Source: an uncultured bacterium (GTDB taxonomy: Bacteria > Bacteroidota > Bacteroidia > Chitinophagales > Chitinophagaceae). Taken from it: DNA of 64,000 nt. The notes below the pieces were generated by a model, which was given only the letters and a program-made list of their open reading frames with translations, searched no databases and was not told the origin of the DNA. A program made the position numbers and the translations under genes. This document shows, one piece after another, positions 36,303 through 47,000 of the stretch (position 1 is the first letter of the stretch; each line of letters begins with the position of its first letter). The stretch is taken from the NCBI GenBank assembly GCA_903826405.1, contig CAIKEH010000010.1, positions 48,997 to 112,996 on the forward strand, written 5' to 3'.

Positions 36303-37109
36303 ATGAGATTGAAAGATAAGGTCATCATCGTCACTGGCAGCACTACCGGAATAGGGAAGGCCATCGCCATTCGATGTGTGGAGGAAGGAGCAAAAGTGGT
36401 CGTGCATGGACTCGAAGAAGATTGGGGGCGGGAAGTGGTCAGGTTACTCGGTGAAGGGAATGCGGTAATGCACATCGAAGATCTTTCCGCTGAAGGCACA
36501 CCTGAACGTTTGGTACAATTGGCATTATCCAAATTTGGTAGACTGGATGGGGTAGTGAACAATGCCGCCATCGTTGCCTCTTCTAATATTAATTCCACGG
36601 ACAAGACATTCCTGATGCGACTGCTGGATGTGAACACCATAGTGCCTTTTCTTCTCATCAAAGCCGCTCTGCCACATCTGACTGAAAGAAAGGGTGCCGT
36701 CCTGAACATCGGCTCCGTGAATGCCTATTCCGGAGAGCCCAACCTTCTTGCATATAGTGTTTCCAAAGGAGGATTGATGGCCCTTACCCGTAACCTGGGC
36801 GATAGCCTGTTCCGGGAATATGGTGTTCGTGTGAATCAGGTCAACCCGGGATGGGTACTTACCGAGAATGAGCAAGAAAGAAAAAAACACCACGGACTCG
36901 CTCAAGATTGGTATCGTGACCTTCCCCCTGTTTATGCTCCGTCGGGAAGACTGATATGGCCTGCTGAGATAGCCGCTGCCGTAGTATATTGGCTTGCCGA
37001 TGAGTGCGGACCTATAAGTGGACAGGTCGTGGATCTCGAACAATATCCCTTTATTGGACGGAATCCACCAAAGGATACCAGCACCATTCCAACCCCTCGA
37101 AACAGTTGA
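36303..37109 (+). CDS. Short-chain dehydrogenase/reductase
   Basis: 268 residues from the ATG at 36303, one base after the preceding stop; a longer frame inside the MDR gene is not credible. Classical SDR features: TGSTTGIG nucleotide motif at about 11-18, NNAA at 87-90, active-site Ser138 in NIGSVNAY, Tyr151 and Lys155 in YSVSKGG, and VNPGWVLTENE. It oxidises or reduces a hydroxyl on a sugar or sugar acid using NAD(P). Third gene of the five-gene operon, two bases before the isomerase-like gene. With the MDR enzyme next door it provides a second dehydrogenation step, suggesting a pathway that oxidises a sugar at two positions. Confidence 0.9.
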   Translation: MRLKDKVIIVTGSTTGIGKAIAIRCVEEGAKVVVHGLEEDWGREVVRLLGEGNAVMHIEDLSAEGTPERLVQLALSKFGRLDGVVNNAAIVASSNINSTDKTFLMRLLDVNTIVPFLLIKAALPHLTERKGAVLNIGSVNAYSGEPNLLAYSVSKGGLMALTRNLGDSLFREYGVRVNQVNPGWVLTENEQERKKHHGLAQDWYRDLPPVYAPSGRLIWPAEIAAAVVYWLADECGPISGQVVDLEQYPFIGRNPPKDTSTIPTPRNS

Positions 37110-37111
37110 CC

Positions 37112-37999
37112 ATGCCTAAATTAGCCGTCTTCCCCAAGGCATTCATGCAGGCACTCTGCAAGGATGGCACCATGAAAGTTTCTGAATGGATCCGCCTCGC
37201 TTCAGCACTTGATATAGATGGACTCGAATGGTATGCGGGTTTTCTCGAAATGTCGGATGAACGCAACTGGCCTTCTTTCCGCCGCCAAGTGGAGGATAAT
37301 GGAAAAACCATTCCCATGATGTGCTGTTCACCCGATTTCACGCATCCGGATAAAGGTTTCAGGGATGTTGAAGTGGCAAAACAGAAAAGGTGGATCGAAA
37401 TGACCTCGGTACTTGGCGGGTCGTATTGCCGCGTGCTCTCCGGACAACGCAGACCGGAACTTACCCTGGAAGAAGGGGTCAAGCTTGCAGCGGATTGCAT
37501 TGAAGAATGCCTTCCATTTGCGCAGGAAAGAGCGATCACCTTGATCTTGGAGAATCATTACAAGGATGATTTCTGGACTTATCCGGAATTCGCTCAGAAG
37601 ATGGATGTTTTCTGTCGTCTGGTGGACAGTATCCATCATCCCCATTTCGGGGTCAATTATGATCCGAGCAACACCTATCTGGCAGGAGAAGACCCGATCG
37701 AATTGCTGAAGAAGGTTTCCGATCGCGTGGTCACCATGCACGCCAGCGACCGATATCTCAAGGAGGGCACACTAGAGGACCTTCGACGTGAGGAAGGGGG
37801 GGCTGCAGGTTATGCCAAAAGGTTGAGCCATGGAGAGATCGGGAAAGGCCTCAACGATTATGATGCAATCTTCACGGAACTTGTACGCGTGGGATTCGAT
37901 AACTGGATCAGTATTGAGGACGGAGTGGATGGCATGGATCAATTGGAGAGGAGTGTGGCCTTCCTACGTAAAAAGATCAGTCAATACTGGCCATCCTGA
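37112..37999 (+). CDS. Xylose isomerase-like TIM barrel (sugar isomerase/epimerase family)
   Basis: 295 residues from the ATG at 37112. AP-endonuclease-2/xylose isomerase-like barrel with a metal site formed by Glu147 (LILENHYKDD), Asp184 (GVNYDPSNT), His210 (VTMHASDR) and Glu269 (ISIEDG). Other members include L-xylulose-5-P 3-epimerase and 3-oxo-isoapionate decarboxylase, so function is not fixed by fold. It follows the SDR gene by two bases and precedes the SMP-30 gene by 25, and so is firmly in the operon. A 3-epimerase, isomerase or keto-acid decarboxylase step after oxidation is plausible. The conserved metal ligands suggest an active enzyme. Confidence 0.85.
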   Translation: MPKLAVFPKAFMQALCKDGTMKVSEWIRLASALDIDGLEWYAGFLEMSDERNWPSFRRQVEDNGKTIPMMCCSPDFTHPDKGFRDVEVAKQKRWIEMTSVLGGSYCRVLSGQRRPELTLEEGVKLAADCIEECLPFAQERAITLILENHYKDDFWTYPEFAQKMDVFCRLVDSIHHPHFGVNYDPSNTYLAGEDPIELLKKVSDRVVTMHASDRYLKEGTLEDLRREEGGAAGYAKRLSHGEIGKGLNDYDAIFTELVRVGFDNWISIEDGVDGMDQLERSVAFLRKKISQYWPS

Positions 38000-38024
38000 A
38001 CGAAACATCCATTAAATTTTTCGC

Positions 38025-38897
38025 ATGAAGGCAGAACAACTTTATGCTTCGCAATGCTATCTTGGCGAGGGTCCTGCCTGGGATCCAAGGACAGAAACGG
38101 TGTATTGGATGGACATCAATGCCCCCAAACTTTTTGCGATGGATTGGCCAAGCAGAAAGGTCAAAGATTGGACTTTTGACGATGACCTTTCTTTCGTCAC
38201 ACCCGCTAATGACGGTAAACTACTGCTGGCAATCGGCACTTGCCTGCATCGATTCGAACCATCATCAGGAACATTGACAAAACTGCTGGATCTGGAGCCG
38301 GGTTTGACCGATCACCGTTGCAATGACGGGATCGTGGACCGGAACGGGCAAGTATGGCTTGGAACCACACATCGTGAACATACGCAGGAGTCCGGTGCCT
38401 TATTTAAGATCGATCAACAATTAGGCTTCAAAAAGATGATAGACAAATTGACCATTTCCAATGGAATGGCCTGGTCTACCGCGACTGATCATCTTTATCA
38501 CATTGATAGCCCCACCATGAAAGTGGAGTCTTTCGAATGGAAGCAGGATGAGGATATTGTTTCATGGGAGAGGACCGCTATCAAGATCCCTACAGATCAT
38601 GGAGCTCCGGATGGTATGGCCATGGATGTGGAAGGGATGCTTTGGATCGCACATTGGGGAGGGTACGGTGTTTGCCGATGGGATCCCCGAACCGGAAAGG
38701 AGTTGGATAGGATTGATGTGCCGGCACCACATGTGACTTCCTGTGCTTTCATAGGGCCAGACCTCGATCATCTGGTCATTACAACGGCAAGGAAAGAAAT
38801 GAATGATCAAGCTAAGTTGGAATTTCCGATGAGTGGTGATCTTTTCATCGCGGTGCCTGGTGTGAAGGGGTTAGCCAGGTTTGTTGCTTTGGTTTGA
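38025..38897 (+). CDS. SMP-30/gluconolactonase family lactonase
   Basis: 290 residues, six-bladed propeller, no leader, so cytosolic. Metal-site residues are in place: Glu15 (LGEGPAWD), Asn100-Asp101 (HRCNDG), Asn146 (ISNGMAWS) and Asp196 (GAPDGMAMD). Enzymes of this family open sugar lactones to aldonic acids, which is the expected step after an MDR or Gfo/Idh enzyme oxidises the anomeric carbon. Last gene of the HUMPS-MDR-SDR-isomerase-lactonase operon. It is followed by the octamer repeat tract and then by the second SusC/SusD pair. The lactone substrate is not known. Confidence 0.9.
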   Translation: MKAEQLYASQCYLGEGPAWDPRTETVYWMDINAPKLFAMDWPSRKVKDWTFDDDLSFVTPANDGKLLLAIGTCLHRFEPSSGTLTKLLDLEPGLTDHRCNDGIVDRNGQVWLGTTHREHTQESGALFKIDQQLGFKKMIDKLTISNGMAWSTATDHLYHIDSPTMKVESFEWKQDEDIVSWERTAIKIPTDHGAPDGMAMDVEGMLWIAHWGGYGVCRWDPRTGKELDRIDVPAPHVTSCAFIGPDLDHLVITTARKEMNDQAKLEFPMSGDLFIAVPGVKGLARFVALV

Positions 38898-39204
38898 TCG
38901 CTACTTCTCCGCTCTTCACCCTGATTTCAGGAGTTGAGTCCTACTTTTTTCATCCATTTCTACACCAGGTTGGATTAGAGGATTAGAGGATTAATGGATT
39001 AGTGGATTAATGGATTAGTGGATTAGTGGATTAAGGGATTAGTGGATTAGTGGATTAAGGGGTTGAAAATCATTGGGTATCTGAAGATTTTAAATCTGGA
39101 TTATTATATAAATTTTATGTTATTTTTTTGGAACTTAGAGCCCGGTGCTCTACTTTTACCCCAAACCTTTGCTAAATATTCATTTGAACTCAAAACGACC
39201 GCTT
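38898..39204. other. Intergenic region with octamer tandem repeat, upstream of second SusC
   Basis: 307 bases. Contains the GGATTANN repeat (listed separately), then a very AT-rich stretch at 39095-39130 that is a likely promoter region for SusC 2. No gene seen. Confidence 0.5.
38972..39059. repeat. Eleven tandem octamers of the form GGATTANN
   Basis: Eleven uninterrupted 8-base units, all beginning GGATTA, with the last two bases in order GA, GA, AT, GT, AT, GT, GT, AG, GT, GT, AG. The array ends in GGGTTG. It lies outside any gene, about 145 bases before the start of SusC 2. Such octamer arrays can slip during replication and could change the spacing of an upstream site. Its even spacing (phase preserved across 88 bases) is seen directly; any regulatory role is inference. 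Confidence 0.9.
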
Positions 39205-42200
39205 ATGCCCAACATCAAAAAGTTCCTATTATTAAGCTTCTTCACTTTGCTTTCTGGCGTAATCTTCGCTCAGCAAAGGACTATCACTGGACGCGTGACC
39301 TCCGCTACTAACGAGGCTTTGTCCGGTGTATCTGTGGTCGTCAAAGGCCAAACCAAAGGTGCGATTACCGATGCAAACGGCAGGTACTCTATTTCTGTTC
39401 CGAATGGCCCTGTGACCCTGGTTGCTTCCAGTGTTGGCATGGGTGATATGGAAACTGTAGTAGCTGCTGGTAGCACATCTGCTAGTTTTTCACTTGCCCA
39501 AGCTGTTAAAACTGAGAATGAGGTGGTGGTTACCGCCTTGGGTATCAGCCGCCAACGCAAGACTCTCGTCTATGCCACTCAAACGGTCAAGCCTTCTGAA
39601 TTGACAGAGGCCAGGGATCCAAATAATATCGTTAACTCACTTTCCGGCAAGGTCGCCAATGCGGTAATCACCCAAGGTTCTGGTGGACCTGGTTCTGGTG
39701 CCAGGATCGTATTGCGCGGTAACCGCTCCATCCAGGGTAGCAACAACGCCCTTTTCGTGGTTGATGGTGTGCCCATCGCCAACGTTACCAATGGTACAGG
39801 CACAAGTGACTTCGGATCCGTGAACGGTTCCGACGGTGTCTCTAGCATCAACCCTGATGATATCGAATCCGTCACCGTTCTGAGGGGTGCATCAGCAGCT
39901 GCTCTTTATGGTAGCCAGGCTGGTAATGGTGTTATCGTTATCACCACCAAGAAAGGCAAGGCGGACCGTATTTCAGTTACGGTCAATTCCGGCGTACAAG
40001 TCGAAAAAGCTTGGTCGATCCCCAATTTCCAGAATACCTATGGTCAGGGAAATGGCAATCAACTCAATGGAACTTCCGGTGAAAGCTGGGGTGCAAAAAT
40101 GACCGGTCAGTCATTCACCAACTTCCTTGGGAATCAAAGCAGTTACTCGCCACAGCCGAACAACGTGAAGGATTTCTTCCAGAACGGGGTCAGTTTCAAC
40201 AACTCGATAGGGGTCAGTGGAGGTAGTGAGAAAATGCAGACCTACCTTTCATATACTAATAATAGTATCACGGGCATCATCCCCAACAACTCGATGAACC
40301 GCAATACAGTCAACCTGCGGATCACCAACCAGATCAGTAGCCGCTTCTCTACAGATGCAAAAATCACATACGTGAATCAGCAGACGAAGAATAGGCCTCG
40401 TACTGGTGAGGAGAATGCTCCGGTCAGTGATATATATAATATGGGCAGGAGCATCTCTACTGCAGATGCCCAGCAATATTATGCTTTGAATAACTTGGGC
40501 ATCAAGGATCCTACCCCTTTCCCATCAACCTTGAGCTCGATCTACCAGAACCCTTATTGGATGGTCAATCAGACATCTATTAATGAGGATAGGAACCGCG
40601 TGATCGGATTCCTTACCGCCAAATACAAAATCACTCCTTGGCTGAATCTTTCTGGAAAAGCCAATTTGGATAAAACCTTTGACCTGGGTTCCAACTCAGT
40701 TGCACAGGGTACCATCCTGTGGGGTAGAGGTGGTGGAGACTTCAGTAAGAGCAACATCACCGTAACTGAAAAATGGTTTGATGTCATGCTGGATGGTGGC
40801 AACAACATCACTAAAGATCTCAAGATCAACTATCGTGTTGGCGGAATCTTCCAGGACAGCAAGTATGACGCCAACTTCCAGAGCGCCAATGGTCTGAATG
40901 TGACCAATAAGTATAGCCTCAACTTTGCTTCGGCCCCATCGGTGTCCTCTGGATTCACTGAGGTACAGACCCAGTCTGTTTTTGGTCAGGCAAACGTCTC
41001 CTGGAAGGATGCCATCTTCTTGGACCTCAGTTTACGGAACGACTGGGATTCCCGTCTTCCCAAGCCTTATTCCTTCATGTATCCTTCGGCAGGTCTGTCT
41101 GTCATCCTCTCCGACCTGATGGCCATGCCAGCTGCGGTCTCTTTCTTGAAAGTGAATGCCAACTATGCTGAAGTAGGTAATGGTGGTAAATTCGGCCTAC
41201 TTAAATCCGTTTATAACTACGGACAAGGTGCAGGCAACGGGTTTCTCCAAATCAGTTCCACTCTACCGCTCCCAGGCCTGAAGCCTGAGATCGTAAAGAA
41301 CTTGGAATTTGGCCTCGAGGCACGTTTCCTGAAAAACAGGATCGGTTTCACAGCTACCTATTATAATAGTCATTCTATCAACCAACTGCTGCAGGTCAAC
41401 CTCCCCGTAGCAACTGGTTTCTCCAGTAAGTATATCAACGCTGGTAATATACAGAACACTGGCTTTGAATTCGTTTTGACCGGCGCACCTGTTCAAAACC
41501 GGAATTTCAAATGGGATGTGACTTTGAACCTGTCTACCAACAAGAATAAAGTCATCGAACTCAGCCCTGATGTGAAGACATTCTACCTCGGTGGTGGATT
41601 TGGACGTTCAGGCACGCCTGTTGTTCAAGAGGGTAAGTCTTATGGAGATCTCTTGGCCTTCAAATGGGCAACTGATCCAAAGGGTAACCACATCGTCGGT
41701 ACAAATGGCAAACCCGTGCTGACTCCGGATCAGCAATTCATTGGCAATTACATGCCCAAAGCGAACCTTGGCTTCACCAATACGTTTGAATACAAGTCTT
41801 TCTTCCTGCGTGTACTGGTTGACGGCCGTTTCGGTGGGACCATGATCTCTGGTACCGAAATGAACCTTGCCTTCAGCGGTATTCCTTCCGTAACTGAAGC
41901 ATATCGCGAAGGTGGATGGAATCTCGGTGGTGTTGATGCCAACGGGGGTTCAGTTGGAACAACGATCAGTGCTCAGGATTTCTGGCAGATCGCCTCTGGT
42001 AAACGTTATGGCGCTGGTGAATTTTTCGCTTATGATGCCACTAACGTGAGGGTGCGTGAACTTTCATTCGGCTATCGTATCCCTATCAAAACAAACAATG
42101 TTATCAAAGCTGCGAAAGTATCTTTGGTGGGCAGGAACTTGCTCTGGATCTATCGCGGAAGTTCTCTCCTCGACATCCCTGGACTGGGAAAGAGGAAGAT

Positions 42201-42309
42201 GTGGTTCGATCCTGATATGAGCTTGGGTAATTCCAACTATCAGGGTGTGGAATATGGTACTTTGCCAGCCACTCGCAGCATCGGTGTAAACCTTCAGCTA
42301 ACTTTCTAA
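39205..42309 (+). CDS. SusC/RagA-type TonB-dependent outer-membrane transporter 2
   Basis: 1034 residues from the ATG at 39205 (signal peptide KFLLLSFFTLLSGVIFAQ); twenty upstream codons are open but not leader-like. Carboxypeptidase-regulatory-like domain (ITGRVTSATNEALSGVSVVVKG), TonB box and plug (VVVTALGISRQRKTLVYAT, ALFVVDGVPIAN, VTVLRGASAAALYGSQAGNG), then the barrel, ending RSIGVNLQLTF. Partner SusD 2 starts 21 bases later. Downstream VCBS, GATase-like, GH20 and transport genes on nearby DNA suggest an amino-sugar glycan as substrate (inference). Confidence 0.95.
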   Translation: MPNIKKFLLLSFFTLLSGVIFAQQRTITGRVTSATNEALSGVSVVVKGQTKGAITDANGRYSISVPNGPVTLVASSVGMGDMETVVAAGSTSASFSLAQAVKTENEVVVTALGISRQRKTLVYATQTVKPSELTEARDPNNIVNSLSGKVANAVITQGSGGPGSGARIVLRGNRSIQGSNNALFVVDGVPIANVTNGTGTSDFGSVNGSDGVSSINPDDIESVTVLRGASAAALYGSQAGNGVIVITTKKGKADRISVTVNSGVQVEKAWSIPNFQNTYGQGNGNQLNGTSGESWGAKMTGQSFTNFLGNQSSYSPQPNNVKDFFQNGVSFNNSIGVSGGSEKMQTYLSYTNNSITGIIPNNSMNRNTVNLRITNQISSRFSTDAKITYVNQQTKNRPRTGEENAPVSDIYNMGRSISTADAQQYYALNNLGIKDPTPFPSTLSSIYQNPYWMVNQTSINEDRNRVIGFLTAKYKITPWLNLSGKANLDKTFDLGSNSVAQGTILWGRGGGDFSKSNITVTEKWFDVMLDGGNNITKDLKINYRVGGIFQDSKYDANFQSANGLNVTNKYSLNFASAPSVSSGFTEVQTQSVFGQANVSWKDAIFLDLSLRNDWDSRLPKPYSFMYPSAGLSVILSDLMAMPAAVSFLKVNANYAEVGNGGKFGLLKSVYNYGQGAGNGFLQISSTLPLPGLKPEIVKNLEFGLEARFLKNRIGFTATYYNSHSINQLLQVNLPVATGFSSKYINAGNIQNTGFEFVLTGAPVQNRNFKWDVTLNLSTNKNKVIELSPDVKTFYLGGGFGRSGTPVVQEGKSYGDLLAFKWATDPKGNHIVGTNGKPVLTPDQQFIGNYMPKANLGFTNTFEYKSFFLRVLVDGRFGGTMISGTEMNLAFSGIPSVTEAYREGGWNLGGVDANGGSVGTTISAQDFWQIASGKRYGAGEFFAYDATNVRVRELSFGYRIPIKTNNVIKAAKVSLVGRNLLWIYRGSSLLDIPGLGKRKMWFDPDMSLGNSNYQGVEYGTLPATRSIGVNLQLTF

Positions 42310-42330
42310 TTTTTATATAAACACATACGA

Positions 42331-43932
42331 ATGCATATGAATCGCCAATCAATGCTTAACCGTTTGTACGTTGCCCTCCTCTTCGTAGTCGTTCTTTCTT
42401 GGTCCTGCACCAAAAAATATGACGAGATCAATACGGACAGGAACACCGTTGCAACGATCGGGGCTGCAGAACTACCCTTCCTTTTCTCTAAAGCAGAATC
42501 TTCTGCAGTGCCTAACATCTGGAATTATCAGGTTGCGCAAAACCTCTTCGCCGACCAGTATGCCCAGTATTTTGCCTGCACAGCCACCTATTTCCCATCG
42601 GACAGGTATAATATCAGGATGGACTGGGTTGGAGCAGCATTCAATCCTTTCTATACGGATATGTTGCCCCAGCTGAAATCCATCAAGGCTGCTGCGGCTC
42701 CCACTTCACCTGAATACGCACTCGCTGATATCGTCTGGGTGTATGGATTCCACAGAGTTACCGACTACTGGGGTCCCATCCCTTACTTCAATGCCGGTGA
42801 GGCGGGAAGCACTGTTGCCTACGACCCTCAGGACAAGATCTATGATGATTTCTTCAAGAAATTGGATGCCGCCGCCGCAACACTCAAGGCTAATCCCGGG
42901 GCAGTACCTTATGGGTCCTACGACCTCATATACGGTGGTGATGTCAGCAAATGGCTGAAATTCTGCAACACATTGCGTCTGCGTTTAGCTATGCGTATTT
43001 CCAAAGTAGACCCTGCACGTGCTCAAGCAGAGGCAGAGTCTGCAGTTGCTGATGGTGTAATGACCTCAAGCCCTTCTGATGATGCACTTATTAAGAAGAG
43101 CTTGTCTGGTGCTGACTACAATGGACTTTCTGTCATGTCCGACTGGAATGAATTCCGGATGAGCGCAACCATGGAGTCAGTATTGGGTGGTTATCAGGAC
43201 CCCCGCCTTCAAGTTCTTTGGCTTCCCGATGGTGCTACTTCTACTAACCCAGCAGGTAATGGTCAATATAACGGCCTACGAAATGGTTTGACTTCAACTC
43301 AGTTGACGGACGCCATGAACCTGGCCACTTCCAACGCCAAAGTAGGTAAACGCTGGTCTTCACCTTCTTTCGGTGGCAATGGAGATTACGAACAGACCCC
43401 ACAGAACATCATGGCTGCCGCTGAGGCTTATTTCCTGCGTGCTGAAGGTGCTATGTTGGGATGGAACATGGGTGGTACAGCTGAAAACTTTTATAACAAA
43501 GGCATTGAGGCTTCCATGAACCAATGGGGGATTACCAATAGTGTTGCCATTGCTGCATATCAGAACAGCAACGCCGTACCCAAAGCACCGGATGACTATC
43601 TGAAATCACCTGCTGTTTCAAATGCTCCCATTAAATTCGCTGCTGACGATGCTACCCAGAAAGAGCAGATCGCCATCCAGAAATGGATTGCTCTCTTCCC
43701 TGACGGTAATGAAGGATGGGCTGATAACCGCAGATCCAGGAATTTCAAACTCTATCCTGTGGCCAATTCTGAAAATTCGGATCTCCCGGATCCTACGACT
43801 CAATGGATCAGAAGGATACCTTTCCTGTTGTCAGAAAAACAGAACAACAAGGCTGCCGTTGATGCTGCTGTCTCATTGCTTGGTCCTGGCGGAGACAAGT
43901 TGACCACACCACTCTGGTGGGATAAGAACTGA
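42331..43932 (+). CDS. SusD-like_2 family surface glycan-binding lipoprotein 2
   Basis: 533 residues; lipobox WSC around residues 24-26 after LYVALLFVVVL. The exact start (42331 or 42337) is open. Typical SusD-like_2 blocks: LFSKAESSAVPNIWNYQVAQ, ALADIVWVYGFHRVTDYWGP, DLIYGGDVSKWLKFCNTLRL, MAAAEAYFLRAEGAMLG. It binds ligand for SusC 2. A strong terminator begins 54 bases after the stop, so the SusC/SusD 2 pair forms its own transcript, with the VCBS gene downstream likely read separately or by read-through. Confidence 0.92.
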   Translation: MHMNRQSMLNRLYVALLFVVVLSWSCTKKYDEINTDRNTVATIGAAELPFLFSKAESSAVPNIWNYQVAQNLFADQYAQYFACTATYFPSDRYNIRMDWVGAAFNPFYTDMLPQLKSIKAAAAPTSPEYALADIVWVYGFHRVTDYWGPIPYFNAGEAGSTVAYDPQDKIYDDFFKKLDAAAATLKANPGAVPYGSYDLIYGGDVSKWLKFCNTLRLRLAMRISKVDPARAQAEAESAVADGVMTSSPSDDALIKKSLSGADYNGLSVMSDWNEFRMSATMESVLGGYQDPRLQVLWLPDGATSTNPAGNGQYNGLRNGLTSTQLTDAMNLATSNAKVGKRWSSPSFGGNGDYEQTPQNIMAAAEAYFLRAEGAMLGWNMGGTAENFYNKGIEASMNQWGITNSVAIAAYQNSNAVPKAPDDYLKSPAVSNAPIKFAADDATQKEQIAIQKWIALFPDGNEGWADNRRSRNFKLYPVANSENSDLPDPTTQWIRRIPFLLSEKQNNKAAVDAAVSLLGPGGDKLTTPLWWDKN

Positions 43933-43986
43933 CCCAAGTCGGTCCTGTTCCTTGGGAACTGGCCGGTCATATAATTTAAAATTCAG

Positions 43987-44026
43987 GTTCCATCGAAGGG
44001 TAAGCTTTCGATGGAACTTTTTTTTT
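43987..44026 (+). terminator. Rho-independent terminator after SusD 2
   Basis: Eleven-base perfect stem GTTCCATCGAA / TTCGATGGAAC around a nine-base loop, followed directly by nine T. It sits between SusD 2 and the VCBS lipoprotein gene and argues for the later start (44059) of that gene. Confidence 0.9.
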
Positions 44027-44058
44027 CGGAACTTACAATTCCCTTTATATTGTATTCC

Positions 44059-47000
44059 ATGCGCCGCCCCCACCTTTCATCGCCTCTACTGATTGTTTTA
44101 TCCATCCTGCTGTTTGGCTGTGGGAGTAAGCGTGGTGGCAATACCCTTTTCACCAAACTATCAGTTGAAGACACCAAGGTCAACTTCAGGAATACGCTGT
44201 TCGAAGATGGCCCCATGAATGTAGCTAACTATATCTATTTCTATAATGGTGGAGGTGTGGCCATCGGCGACATCAATAACGACGGTCTGCAGGATGTTTT
44301 ATTTACCGGCAATATGGTCCGTAATCGTCTATTCCTGAATAAAGGCGGTCTCCGTTTCGAAGATATCACTCCCCAAAGCGGTGTTGCAGATAAACAAGGC
44401 TGGTGCACAGGGGCTACCATGGCCGATGTGAATGGCGATGGCAAACTGGATATTTATATCTGCCGAAGCGCCGATGTGAATCCCGAAAGACGCAAGAACC
44501 TGCTTTTCATCAATAATGGAGACCTGACCTTCTCAGAACGTGCCGAGGAATTCGGTCTCGCAGATAACGGCTATTCCACCCAGGCGGCTTTTTTCGATTA
44601 CGATAAGGACGGCGACCTCGACTGCTTCATCATCAACCACTCCGTTCAAAAATATACGGCTGGTGTTCAGGACAATCCCGCTCTGAGACAAGAACATAAT
44701 CCTGATTATGCCAGTAAACTCTATAGAAATGACAACAACCATTTCACCAACGTAAGTGATCAGGCAGGCATCGTTTCAAATGTTCTCTCCTTCGGTCTTG
44801 GCCTGGCGATCTCGGATCTCAATAATGACGGATGGCCGGACATCTACGTCTCGAACGATTTCAATGAACCGGATTATCTGTTCATGAACAACCGTAATGG
44901 AACCTTCACGGAACAATTGACGCGTTCCATGGATTGCATATCGCTTTACTCCATGGGTTCGGACATCTCTGATTATGACAATGATGGATTGCCCGATATT
45001 CTCACCCTCGATATGATGCCCGAAGACAATTTCTCGATCAAGATGCATAGTGGTGCCGAGAATTTTGACAAGTTCCAGTTCCTGTTCAAACAAGGTTTTT
45101 ACTATCAATACAGTAGGAACATGTTGCAGAGAAACAATGGCGATGGCACCTTCTCAGAGGTTGCACAGTTGGCGGGAATTTCCAACACCGATTGGAGTTG
45201 GGCGGCCTTATTCGGTGATTACGACAACGATGGCAATAAAGATCTTTATGTGGGTAACGGCTACGTGAAAGATTATACCGATATGGATTTCCTGAAATAC
45301 TCCATGGACAGAGTTGTCCGGAGCATGCATAAGGACTCGGTCGATCCCATTCCGGAATACATCAGGAAAATGCCTTCTCATCAATTGCCTGATTATCTCT
45401 TCCGAAACCGCGGCGATGGCACCTTCCAGAAAACCACGGATGAATGGGGGTTCAATCAGGATGGTGTTTCTGCTGGAGCAGCATATGTAGACCTGGACAA
45501 CGATGGTGACCTGGACATGGTGGTCAACAGATCCAACGACATTGCTGGCATCTACAGGAATAACAGTGTTAAAAAAGACGGTAACCACTTCCTGCGAATA
45601 CAGTTGGATGGAGGGGCTAAGAATCCCCGGGGGATCGGTTCCAAAGTGAAACTGTATTGTAAAGGAAACCTCTACTACCAGGAACAGTCACCCGTAAGGG
45701 GTTTCCAGTCATCTTGCGACCCCGTGCTCAATTTCGGCGTTGGGAAATATACAGATATCGATTCGGTTCTGATCATCTGGCCTAATGATCACTTTCAAGT
45801 ACTGTCCCATGTTAAACCCGACCAGACCCTCGTGATGAAGATGTCAGATGCTTCATCTGCTTGGACATATGATACTACGATGGGGCGTCAGCAGACAGTA
45901 TTCACTCAAACTGAAATGCCATCCATTCGCCATGAGGAGAACGAAGCAAAGGATTTCTCCATTCAGACACTGCTTCCGAATTACCTGAGCCGAAGCGGAC
46001 CCTGTATACGATCGGCAGATATCGACCATGATGGTCTGGAAGACATTTTCGTTGGCGGTTCACGGAATCATCCCTCCCGGATTTTCCTTCAGAAAGCAGA
46101 TCATCAATTCATGCCCAAGGCAGAACCGGCTTTCCTGCGGGACACGTCCAGTGAGGTTTCAGATGCCATTTTCTTCGATGCTGATCATGATGGTGATCTC
46201 GATCTTTATGCCGCTAGCGGTGGATTCGAATTCAATGTAGATGACCCTGCCTTGCAAGACCATCTTTACCTGAACGATGGCAAGGGCAACTTCTCAAGTA
46301 AAGAACAGGGGCTCCCTCCACTTCTGGCCAGCAAGGGGTGTGTGCGGGCCGCCGATATTGACGGAGATGGCGATGAAGACCTCTTCGTCGGTGGAAGGGT
46401 GGTCCCCGGGAACTATCCCATTTCCCCGAGAAGTTATATACTGATCAATGATGGAAAGGGAAATTTCACGGATGCCACTTCACGCGCCTGTTCCGAACTG
46501 GTTCAACCAGGCTTGGTAACGGATGCGCTTTGGCTGGATCTGAACAACGATAAACAACCAGACCTCATCGTGGTTGGCGAATGGATGCCCATCAAGGTGT
46601 TCATCAACAACAAAGGGAAGCTGACAGAGAAGTCCGGTGACTACATTCATTTTGCATCCACGGGATGGTGGAACAAAATAGCCGCCGAAGACATGGATGG
46701 TGATGGTGACCTTGATCTGGTCATCGGTAATTGCGGCACCAATACACAGTTCCAGGTAAAGGATAAAGAACCCATGTCTGTTTACTTCAAAGATTTTGAT
46801 GGGAATGGATCTGTTGATCCCATCATTTGTTATTATATCGGAGGAACCTCTTACCCGGTTTTTTCCCGAGATGATCTGGTGGAACACTTGCCTTCTTTGA
46901 ACAAAAAATTCCTGGAGTATAAAAAATACGCTACGGCAACCATTAATGACATGTTCACGCCGGAGCAATTGAAAGACGCAAAAGTGCTGAAGGCTGAGAC

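Noticed and set aside
35228..36709. 493-residue minus-strand frame across the MDR and SDR genes
   Set aside because: Long but antisense to two clear genes; composition and lack of motifs show it is a shadow.
38972..39059. Octamer array as a CRISPR
   Set aside because: Units are 8 bases with no spacers; this is a simple tandem repeat.
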